Source: Prevotella sp. E13-17 | Lineage (GTDB): Bacteria; Bacteroidota; Bacteroidia; Bacteroidales; Bacteroidaceae | Reading direction: 5' to 3' | Assembly (NCBI RefSeq): GCF_022024035.1 | Contig: NZ_CP091787.1 | Location: 62,001-126,000, forward strand | DNA: 64,000 bases | In this document: positions 42,079-49,048 of the stretch, in pieces | Layout of the letters: each line of letters begins with the position of its first letter | Position numbering within the stretch: the first letter of the stretch is position 1 | Made by a program: the position numbers and the translations under genes | The notes under the pieces: generated by a model | What the model was told of the DNA's origin: nothing | Database searches by the model: none | The model's input: the letters and a program-made list of their open reading frames with translations, nothing else

Positions 42079-43247
42079 GCATTGACTGATTGACTGATGG
42101 CTTGGGCTACGGTATAGGCTGTGGTCCAAGCGGCTTGGAAATTGAAACCGCCTGTCACACCATCGATGTCGAGCACTTCGCCGGCAAAATAGAGGTGTGG
42201 CTGGATGCGACTTTCCAATGTGGATGGGTTGACGGCCGACAGGGCAACACCGCCACAGGTCACGAACTCATCCTTAAAGGCGGCACGACCCTGGATGGGG
42301 TAGGTGTCGTTGACCAGCGTGTTGGTCAGTCGGTTGAGCTCTTTTCTGTTCAGACTGCCCCAGGGAGCATGGGCACGTGCGCCCAGACTTTTCTCTGACA
42401 GGTAGTTCCAAAGGCGAGTGGGGAGGCTGAACGGACGGACTGAGGATAACAGTTTCTGACGGTTGGCAATGGTCATCTCGTCGAGCACCTGCTGCACCTC
42501 GTTCTCGTTACAGCCTGTCCAGTTGATGGCAAGCGGCATCTGGTAGCGGGCTTCGCTGAGTGCTCTGGCGGCATAGCTGGAGAGTCGCAGGATGCATGGT
42601 CCGCTCACGCCCCAGTGGGTGATGAGCAGGGCGCCAGAAGCCCTGAATTTGGTGCCAGGTATCATGGCGCTGGCTTCGACCACGGTGCCCATCAGCTCGC
42701 GCAGCTGGGCATCGTCGATGCTGAAGGTGAAAAGCGACGGGATGGGCGTCTCGATGTCGTGAGAGCTAAGCAGACTGTCGTGAGACGACATGCCGCCAGT
42801 GGTGACGACCACATAATCGTAGTTGCTCAGTTGTTCTAAACTGTTTATGCGGTGATTGGTGCGCACGTTGATGCCCAGTCGATGTGCCTCGCTGAGAAAC
42901 AGGTTGATGATGGTATGTGAGTCTTGTGATTGTGGGAAGACGCACTGATCTTCCTGAGTGACCAGTTTGACACCGCGCTGCTCGAACCATTGATAGGCAG
43001 CGCGGTGGTCAAACTGTTTGAAAAGGCGTTTCAGCAGACGGTGACCGCGTGGATAAACCTGTTTCAGGTCTGTAACATCACGAAAAGAGTTGGTGCAGTT
43101 ACAGCGCCCGCCGCCCGAAACTTCCACCTTTCTCAGTACGCGTGAGCCAGCTTCAAGAATGTCTATCTGCATTCCTGGACAAAGCTCTTTCAGGTTGATG
43201 GCCAGAAAGAAGCCTGCTGCGCCGCCTCCCACGATAGCTGTCTTCAT
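42075..43247 (-). CDS. HI0933/BaiN-like FAD-dependent oxidoreductase
   Basis: A cytoplasmic flavoprotein of 390 residues. The N-terminal dinucleotide-binding motif is AIVGGGAAGFFLAINL. It is followed by the family-specific VLRKVEVSGGGRCNCTN, by VVTTGGMSSHDS, by GALLITHWGVSGPCILRLS in the middle (two adjacent strands) and by the second FAD contact LYFAGEVLDIDGVTGGFNFQ near the C-terminus. Physiological substrates are unknown for most members. Its start (43247) overlaps the rnc stop by 4 nt, so it is the last gene of the acpP-fabF-rnc unit. Confidence 0.85.
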   Translation of the reverse strand: MKTAIVGGGAAGFFLAINLKELCPGMQIDILEAGSRVLRKVEVSGGGRCNCTNSFRDVTDLKQVYPRGHRLLKRLFKQFDHRAAYQWFEQRGVKLVTQEDQCVFPQSQDSHTIINLFLSEAHRLGINVRTNHRINSLEQLSNYDYVVVTTGGMSSHDSLLSSHDIETPIPSLFTFSIDDAQLRELMGTVVEASAMIPGTKFRASGALLITHWGVSGPCILRLSSYAARALSEARYQMPLAINWTGCNENEVQQVLDEMTIANRQKLLSSVRPFSLPTRLWNYLSEKSLGARAHAPWGSLNRKELNRLTNTLVNDTYPIQGRAAFKDEFVTCGGVALSAVNPSTLESRIQPHLYFAGEVLDIDGVTGGFNFQAAWTTAYTVAQAISQSVNA

Positions 43248-44272
43248 GCGTCGTAGGCAGCGGCTTCGGCTGCCGCAATAATGTCTTCGCGTGACTGTTC
43301 CTTGGGTTGATGGCTGATGTCTGAAAGGTCGAACTCGTCAACGTCGCTTTCAGCAGCCTTCTCCTGTTTGTCGGCAGGACGAGGGGCTTTGGTCTTCTGA
43401 GGCGTATCTGCCTTCTCTTTCTTCTCGGTCTGGATGATGAACTCCTTTTCCTTCTCCAGATCGGGCGCGATGGCCGTAGGCTCTTCTTCCATCTTGGTGC
43501 GTTCAGACTTGGCATGGAAGATGGCATCGATGAACTGAGGTTCGCGGCGCAGACGTTGAAGCGTCTCCTTAGAGGCATTCTGCTGGGCCTCTTTCTTCGA
43601 GAAGCCCTGCCCCTTGCCACCTTCCACACCTTCTATCATGACGATGAATGAGAAGACGGGCGAGCCGTTCTCGTCCTGTGTCTCCTTCTGTATTTTGAAG
43701 TCCATGCGAACGCGGTTCTTCTGGGTCCACTCCAACAGCTTGGACTTGAAGTTCACCTCCTTATAAGCCACCTTGTCTATGTTCACCATCTGAGCCAGGA
43801 TGCGCTGCTTCATAAACAGCATGACGGCATCATAGCCTTGGTCCAGATAGATGGCTCCAACGAGAGCCTCGAAAGCATTGCCAGCCATATAGCTGTTGTG
43901 CGAGCGCTGTGTGCCGCTGCTCTGAATCAGTTCGGTGAGGCCCATCTCCTGGGCCAGTTTTCCCAAAGTCTCTCTGCTCACCAACTTAGAACGAGTGTTG
44001 GTGAGAAATCCTTCTCGCTTGCCTTCGAAATGCTCATAGACGATGTGTCCCACCACGGCATCAAGTAGAGCATCGCCGAGAAACTCCAGGCGCTCGTTGT
44101 TCAGCGGACGTCCTTTCTCGTTTCTCTTCCCCGAGCTTTTATGTGTCAGGGCCATTTTGTAGTACTTGATGTTGCGGGGGTAGAAGCCGATGATGGCATA
44201 CAGAGAAGAATAAAGCTCCTTTTCCTTGCGGAAAGGGAGCTTTATACAGTCAATAATATCTTTAATCTTCAT
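43244..44272 (-). CDS. rnc: Ribonuclease III with long charged C-terminal tail
   Basis: The enzyme cuts double-stranded RNA in rRNA and mRNA processing. ATG 44272 (MKIKDIIDCIKLPF) is preferred; a GTG at 44332 would add 20 residues encoded across an 18-nt palindrome. The RNase III domain (about 20-155) has the signature NERLEFLGDALLD and the second catalytic Glu region NAFEALVGAIYLD. The dsRNA-binding domain follows (about 165-240; FKSKLLEWTQKNRV, KKEAQQNASKETLQRL). About 95 extra residues, rich in Glu, Lys and Pro (KMEEEPTAIAPDLEKEKEF, KTKAPRPADKQEK), lie after it; they are absent from typical RNase III and look disordered. Gene order acpP-fabF-rnc is conserved in many bacteria. Confidence 0.9.
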   Translation of the reverse strand: MKIKDIIDCIKLPFRKEKELYSSLYAIIGFYPRNIKYYKMALTHKSSGKRNEKGRPLNNERLEFLGDALLDAVVGHIVYEHFEGKREGFLTNTRSKLVSRETLGKLAQEMGLTELIQSSGTQRSHNSYMAGNAFEALVGAIYLDQGYDAVMLFMKQRILAQMVNIDKVAYKEVNFKSKLLEWTQKNRVRMDFKIQKETQDENGSPVFSFIVMIEGVEGGKGQGFSKKEAQQNASKETLQRLRREPQFIDAIFHAKSERTKMEEEPTAIAPDLEKEKEFIIQTEKKEKADTPQKTKAPRPADKQEKAAESDVDEFDLSDISHQPKEQSREDIIAAAEAAAYDA

Positions 44273-44305
44273 ACTTATCTTCGATGAATTTTCTTTCGTT
44301 CGAAA

Positions 44306-44323
44306 GTGAAAGCGCGCTTTCAC
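44306..44323. repeat. 18-nt perfect palindrome between fabF and rnc
   Basis: GTGAAAGCGCGCTTTCAC is self-complementary. In the fabF-rnc mRNA it forms a hairpin 34 nt ahead of the preferred rnc start. It could be an RNase III processing site or could control rnc translation. Confidence 0.6.
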
Positions 44324-44332
44324 CTTGTTCAC

Positions 44333-45595
44333 TTAATCTGAAAATTTCTTGAATACAACGCAGGCATTGTGTCCGCCAAAACCGAAGGTGTTGCTCAGAC
44401 CTGCGCGCACGGTGCGCTTCTGTGCCTTGTTGAAAGTGAAGTTCAAGTTATAGTCAATCTCAGGATCCTCGTCGCCATCCTCATGATTGATGGTTGGAGG
44501 AACGATGTCGTTCTTCACTGCCAGGATGGTGGCCATGGCCTCTACGGCACCGGCAGCACCAAGCAGGTGACCAGTCATTGACTTGGTCGAAGAGATGTTC
44601 AGCTTGAAGGCTGCATCGCCAAAGACATCCTTGATGGCCTTAGCCTCAGAGATATCGCCGACGTGTGTTGACGTACCGTGTACGTTGATGTAGTCGATAT
44701 CCTCGGGCTTCATGTTGGCATCTTCCAGTGCGTTCTTCATCACCAGCTTGGCGCCCAGTCCTTCGGGGTGTGAAGCGGTGATGTGGTGAGCATCGGCACT
44801 CATGCCAGCACCAACCATCTCTGCATAGATCTTGGCACCACGAGCCTTAGCATGCTCCAGTTCCTCCAGGATGAGGCAACCAGCACCTTCTGCCATGACG
44901 AAACCATCGCGTGAAGCGCTGAATGGACGGCTGGCCTTCTCGGGCTCGTCGTTGCGAGTTGACAGGGCGTGCATGGCATTGAAACCACCTACACCGCTCT
45001 CGCAGATAGCTGCCTCGGCACCACCGGTAACGATAGCGTTAGCCTTGCCCAGACGAATCAGGTTGAAGGCATCAGCCAGTGCGTTGCTTGATGAAGCACA
45101 TGCAGACGATGTGATATAGTTGGGACCATGGAAACCGTACATGATAGAAATCTGTCCGGCTGCGATATCGGCAATCATCTTGGGGATGAAGAAGGGGTTG
45201 AACTTAGGACCGTCTTCGCGGTGAACACCATAGTAGGTGATCTCGTCCTCAAAAGTCTTAATACCGCCGATGCCTACGCCGAAGACAACACCGATGCGGT
45301 CTTTGTCTTCCTGCTCAAGGTTCCATCCGCAGTCCTCGACAGCCTGCTTGGCAGCAATCAGTGCCAGCTGAGTGTAGCGGTCCATCTTGCGGGCCTCCTT
45401 GCGATCCAGGAAGTCGTTCACATTGAGGTTCTTTACCTCACATGCAAACTTGGTTTTGAAATTTGTGGTATCAAAAGTTGTTATAGGTGCTGCTCCGCTA
45501 ACGCCGTTGATGAGGTTATTCCACATCTCGTCGGGAGTGTTACCCACTGGCGTAACTGCGCCCAGACCTGTGACAACGACTCTTTTTAATTCCAT
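44333..45595 (-). CDS. fabF: 3-oxoacyl-ACP synthase II (KAS II)
   Basis: The condensing enzyme that elongates acyl-ACP with malonyl-ACP in fatty acid synthesis, cytoplasmic, 420 residues from ATG 45595 (ELKRVVVTGLGAVTPVG). A second ATG at 45601 would add two residues. Active-site parts are intact: nucleophile Cys near residue 166 (SSACASSSNAL), first His in VHGTSTHVGD, and KSMTGHLLGAAGAVEA with the second His, plus the final GFGGHNACVVF. It lies between acpP, whose product is its substrate carrier, and rnc. The acpP-fabF gap holds a long inverted repeat. Confidence 0.95.
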   Translation of the reverse strand: MELKRVVVTGLGAVTPVGNTPDEMWNNLINGVSGAAPITTFDTTNFKTKFACEVKNLNVNDFLDRKEARKMDRYTQLALIAAKQAVEDCGWNLEQEDKDRIGVVFGVGIGGIKTFEDEITYYGVHREDGPKFNPFFIPKMIADIAAGQISIMYGFHGPNYITSSACASSSNALADAFNLIRLGKANAIVTGGAEAAICESGVGGFNAMHALSTRNDEPEKASRPFSASRDGFVMAEGAGCLILEELEHAKARGAKIYAEMVGAGMSADAHHITASHPEGLGAKLVMKNALEDANMKPEDIDYINVHGTSTHVGDISEAKAIKDVFGDAAFKLNISSTKSMTGHLLGAAGAVEAMATILAVKNDIVPPTINHEDGDEDPEIDYNLNFTFNKAQKRTVRAGLSNTFGFGGHNACVVFKKFSD

Positions 45596-45607
45596 AAACA
45601 TTAATTA

Positions 45608-45727
45608 GAATGAAGAATGAAGAATGAAGAATCTTTGTACATATATACAAAAGCGAAGAATGAAGAACTTACTACCACGCTATGGGCGGCAGCAAATTCT
45701 TCATTCTTCATTCTTCGTTCTTCATTC
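45608..45727. repeat. Long inverted repeat of GAATGAA units between acpP and fabF
   Basis: Arms 45608-45632 (tandem GAATGAA/GAAGAAT) and 45696-45720 (ATTCTTC tandem) pair at 24 of 25 positions around a 63-nt loop. A third short copy (GAAGAATGAAGAA) lies in the loop at 45655-45667. It would form a very stable stem in the acpP-fabF mRNA. Confidence 0.75.
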
Positions 45728-45735
45728 AGAAAACT

Positions 45736-45972
45736 TTATTTTGCGTTCTCCTCAATATAAGAAATGGCATCAGCAACGGTGCCAATCTTCTCGGCCTTAT
45801 CATCGGGAATTGAGATACCGAACTCCTTCTCGAACTCCATGATGAGCTCTACGGTGTCCAGTGAGTCTGCACCCAGGTCGTTTGTGAAACTTGCTTCGGG
45901 CTTAACCTCTGCTTCGTCAACACCGAGCTTATCAACGATAATAGCCTTTACTTTGCTTTCAATTTCTGACAT
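45736..45972 (-). CDS. acpP: Acyl carrier protein
   Basis: A 78-residue acidic protein that carries growing acyl chains on a 4'-phosphopantetheine arm. The arm attaches to Ser37 in [10 protein letters not shown]. Length and four-helix pattern ([46 protein letters not shown]) are standard. It is the first gene of the acpP-fabF-rnc unit, behind a promoter at 46038-46069, with a leader of about 60 nt. Confidence 0.97.
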   Translation of the reverse strand: MSEIESKVKAIIVDKLGVDEAEVKPEASFTNDLGADSLDTVELIMEFEKEFGISIPDDKAEKIGTVADAISYIEENAK

Positions 45973-46037
45973 AATTTTTTCTTTTAATTGTTAATACTTA
46001 TGTTCAACTTTGATTTAGTTTTCTTCAAAATCGGGTG

Positions 46038-46069
46038 CAAAGTAACTCATTTTCTTCCAATTACGCAAA
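46038..46069 (-). promoter_or_regulatory. Promoter of acpP
   Basis: On the minus strand TTTG (46069 to 46066), 20 nt, TTACTTTG (46045 to 46038), one mismatch to TAnnTTTG. It diverges from the MATE promoter. Confidence 0.65.
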
Positions 46070-46137
46070 TTTTTTTAAAGAAAACTACCTTTTGTGTGCA
46101 CACACATGGTGGTTTTGTGCAGTTTATATTACTTTTT

Positions 46138-46170
46138 TTTGATTGTTATTCTTGTTTTTTATTACTTTTG
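46138..46170 (+). promoter_or_regulatory. Promoter of the MATE gene, near-leaderless
   Basis: TTTG (46138-46141), 21 nt, TACTTTTG (46163-46170). Transcription should begin around 46175, 4 nt before the ATG at 46179 and 10 nt before ATG 46185. Confidence 0.7.
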
Positions 46171-46178
46171 TACTCGAA

Positions 46179-47489
46179 ATGGATATGTCTTTGAACAAAA
46201 AGGTTTTAGCATTGGCGGTGCCAAGCATCGTTTCCAACATCACGGTGCCTCTTTTGGGGCTCTGTGATGTGGTTGTCATGGGGCATGTGGGAGGTGCGCG
46301 CCATATTGGTGCCATTGCTGTGGGGGCCATGATTTTCAATGTGATGTATTGGCTTTTCGGATTCCTGCGCATGGGGACGAGTGGTCTGACGGCACAGGCT
46401 CTTGGTGCGCGCCAGTTGCAGGTGGCTGCCACCATGTTGCGCCGCGGCTTGCTGGTGGCGCTGTCGGTGGGACTGTTGATTGTGCTGCTACAATGGCCTT
46501 TGCGTGCGTTGATGTTTTTCTTGATGCAACTGACGCCCGAGGTGGCTCCTCTCTGTACATCTTATTATAATATATGTGTATGGGGTGCGCCCGCCATGCT
46601 GGGGCTTTATGTGTTGATGGGGTGGCTTATAGGTATGCAGAACACGCGTATCCCGATGTTGTTGGCCATTGGTCAAAACGTGGTCAACATTGGGTTGTCG
46701 CTCCTGTTGGTCATCGGCTTCGGCATGGAGATACAAGGTGTGGCTCTAGGCACGATGGTGGCGCAGTGGTCCACGTTCTTGGTGGGCATAGCTCTGATTC
46801 TCAGGTACTATGGGCGTCTGTTAAGGCGTCATCGCTCGCGGTGGAGCGAACTGCGACGGGGGCTGGCTCGCTTCTTCAGCATTAATCTCGACATCTTCCT
46901 GCGGACCGTCTGTCTGGTGGCGGTCAACCTCTACTTTACTTCTGCGGGTGCCATGCAGGGTGCCGAGATACTGGCTGCCAACACGCTGCTGTTGCAGTTC
47001 TTCATGTTCTTCAGCTATGTGATGGATGGTTTCGCTTTTGCGGGCGAGGCTTTGGCAGGTCGCTACCTGGGTGCCCGCAATCAGTCCATGTTGAAGCGCA
47101 CTGTGCGACATATCTTTGGCTGGGGTGTGTTGGTGGCTTCGTTGTTCACGTTGGTCTATTATTCCTGCGGCAGTGCGGTGCTCCGTCTGCTGACCACCGA
47201 TGCCGACGTGGTTCACACAGCCACTCGTTATCTGTGGTGGGCGGTAGCAGTACCGTTTGCCGGTATGGCAGCCTTTGTGTGGGACGGCATCTTCATCGGT
47301 ATGCTGAAGACGCGCGGCATGTTGCTTTCGTGTTTGGTGGCAGCCCTTGCCTTCTTCCTCATTTATTGGTGGATGTTCCCCGTCATGCAGAATCATGCAC
47401 TGTGGTTGGCCTTTATTATCTATCTGCTGACCAGAGGATTGGTGCAGACTTTTATTTCCTTTAGACCCTTTCCGAAACACTTTTTTTGA
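46179..47489 (+). CDS. MATE family efflux transporter
   Basis: A 12-span inner-membrane exporter of about 436 residues (start ATG 46179; the upstream TTG at 46143 falls inside the promoter). The first span carries LALAVPSIVSNITVPLLGLCDVVVMGHVGG, seen here as two adjoining motifs, with the family's AIAVGAMIFNVMYWLFGFLRMGTSGLTAQ pattern after it. A second homologous half starts near residue 225 (FFSINLDIFLRTVCLVAVN, AANTLLLQFFMFFSYVMDGFAFAGEAL). MATE proteins export drugs or metabolites using Na or H gradients. The substrate is unknown. It is monocistronic; I see no convincing terminator before the next promoter. Confidence 0.9.
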   Translation: MDMSLNKKVLALAVPSIVSNITVPLLGLCDVVVMGHVGGARHIGAIAVGAMIFNVMYWLFGFLRMGTSGLTAQALGARQLQVAATMLRRGLLVALSVGLLIVLLQWPLRALMFFLMQLTPEVAPLCTSYYNICVWGAPAMLGLYVLMGWLIGMQNTRIPMLLAIGQNVVNIGLSLLLVIGFGMEIQGVALGTMVAQWSTFLVGIALILRYYGRLLRRHRSRWSELRRGLARFFSINLDIFLRTVCLVAVNLYFTSAGAMQGAEILAANTLLLQFFMFFSYVMDGFAFAGEALAGRYLGARNQSMLKRTVRHIFGWGVLVASLFTLVYYSCGSAVLRLLTTDADVVHTATRYLWWAVAVPFAGMAAFVWDGIFIGMLKTRGMLLSCLVAALAFFLIYWWMFPVMQNHALWLAFIIYLLTRGLVQTFISFRPFPKHFF

Positions 47490-47506
47490 TTTTTGACTTG
47501 TTTTTT

Positions 47507-47538
47507 CTTTCTCATAACATAAATAATGTGTAATTTTG
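47507..47538 (+). promoter_or_regulatory. Promoter of the GH125/GH76 operon
   Basis: TAATTTTG (47531-47538) fits TAnnTTTG, with CTTT 20 nt upstream. The leader would be about 36 nt before the ATG at 47579. Confidence 0.6.
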
Positions 47539-47578
47539 CACACAGAACTGAATAGTAACGAGAAAAGAATAAATTTTT

Positions 47579-49045
47579 ATGAACCTAAAACCAATTGCTT
47601 TGTCAGTAATGGTCGCCATGACTATGCCTGTGGCGGCACAAAACAATCAAGTTTCAATGAAGTATGCAGACCAGATTGCTGTGCCTGCCGATAACATTAA
47701 AGTGTGCCGACGTCCGGCAGCCAATGAGCGTCTTTTCCATGCAGAGGTCATTGAGAAGAAGATCAAGGAAGTGAAGAAGCTCCTCAAGGATGCGCCCTAT
47801 CTGGCTTGGATGTTTGAGAACTGCTTCCCAAATACACTGGACACGACCGTACACTACAGTGATAGCGAAGGCGATGATGACACCTTTGTCTATACAGGTG
47901 ATATCCACGCCATGTGGTTGCGCGACTCTGGTGCACAGGTCTGGCCCTATGTGCAGTTTGCCAAACAGGATAAGGATATCCGTAAGATGGTGCGTGGCAC
48001 CATCCTTCGTCAGCTGAAGTGCATCATCATCGATCCCTATGCCAACGCCTTCAACATGGGTCCCACCGGTGGTGAGTGGCAGAGTGACTACACCGACATG
48101 AAACTCGAACTGCACGAGCGCAAGTATGAGATAGACTCTCTCTGCTATCCCATCCGTCTGGCTTACTACTACTGGCTGGTGACGGGCGATGACAGCATCT
48201 TTGGCGACCTGTGGCAGCGGGCTATGCAGAAGATTCTGCAGACCTTCCGCGAACAGCAGCGCAAGGACAATCTCGGTCCTTATCATTTTGAGCGTAAGAC
48301 CAACCGTCAGTTCGACACCACCAGCAACAACGGCTACGGTACGCCTGTCAACCCCGTGGGCCTGATTGTCTCTTCTTTCCGTCCTTCCGACGATGCCACC
48401 ACGTTCCAGTTCCTGGTTCCTTCCAACTTCTTTGCTGTCACCTCTCTGCGTAAGGCTGCCGAGGTGCTGACCAAGGTGAATCATAATGCGGCCTTGGCAA
48501 AGGAGTGCAGGGTGCTGGCCAACGAGGTAGAGACCGCTCTGAAGAAATATGCCGTCTATGACCATCCCAAGTATGGCAAGATTTATGCTTTCGAGGTGGA
48601 TGGCTTCGGCAATCACCTGCTGATGGACGATAGCAACGTGCCCAGTCTTCTGGCAATGCCTTATCTGGGCGACGTGCCCGTAGATGATCCTATCTACCAG
48701 AACACCCGCCGCTTTGTGTGGAGCAAGGACAATCCTTATTTCTTCAGCGGCAAGGCCGGCGAGGGCATTGGTGGTCCTCACGTGGGCTACGACATGGTTT
48801 GGCCGATGTCTGTCATGATGAAGGCTTTCACCAGTCAGGACGACGAAGAGATACTGTGGTGCCTGCAGCAGCTGGTCAACACAGACAATGGCACCGGCTT
48901 CATCCACGAGTCATTCCACAAGGATGATGCCGCCAACTATACCCGTTCATGGTTTGCTTGGCAGAACTCTCTCTTTGGCGAGCTGATCCTGAAGCTTATC
49001 GACGAGGGAAAATTGGAACTCTTGAAGAAAGTACAGAAGCAGTAA
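47579..49045 (+). CDS. GH125 exo-alpha-1,6-mannosidase
   Basis: A 488-residue exported enzyme (signal LKPIALSVMVAMTMPVAA-Q) that releases single mannoses from alpha-1,6-linked chains without a metal. It has an (alpha/alpha)6 barrel: NCFPNTLDTTVHY, TFVYTGDIHAMWLRDSGAQVWPY (seen as two consecutive segments), YANAFNMGPTGGEWQSDYTDM, ELHERKYEIDSLCYPIRLAY, LMDDSNVPSLLAMPYLG and GGPHVGYDMVWPMS. These are all strong GH125 blocks and the length is normal. It lies 3 nt upstream of the GH76 gene, so it and the endo-mannanase are co-expressed in PUL 2. Confidence 0.9.
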   Translation: MNLKPIALSVMVAMTMPVAAQNNQVSMKYADQIAVPADNIKVCRRPAANERLFHAEVIEKKIKEVKKLLKDAPYLAWMFENCFPNTLDTTVHYSDSEGDDDTFVYTGDIHAMWLRDSGAQVWPYVQFAKQDKDIRKMVRGTILRQLKCIIIDPYANAFNMGPTGGEWQSDYTDMKLELHERKYEIDSLCYPIRLAYYYWLVTGDDSIFGDLWQRAMQKILQTFREQQRKDNLGPYHFERKTNRQFDTTSNNGYGTPVNPVGLIVSSFRPSDDATTFQFLVPSNFFAVTSLRKAAEVLTKVNHNAALAKECRVLANEVETALKKYAVYDHPKYGKIYAFEVDGFGNHLLMDDSNVPSLLAMPYLGDVPVDDPIYQNTRRFVWSKDNPYFFSGKAGEGIGGPHVGYDMVWPMSVMMKAFTSQDDEEILWCLQQLVNTDNGTGFIHESFHKDDAANYTRSWFAWQNSLFGELILKLIDEGKLELLKKVQKQ

Positions 49046-49048
49046 ACC

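Noticed and set aside
46821..47543. Minus-strand ORF of 240 codons
   Set aside because: Antisense to the MATE gene, Gln/His-rich with no recognisable domain.
47654..48907. Minus-strand ORF of 417 codons
   Set aside because: It is the antisense shadow of the GH125 gene; the sense frame has all the GH125 motifs.
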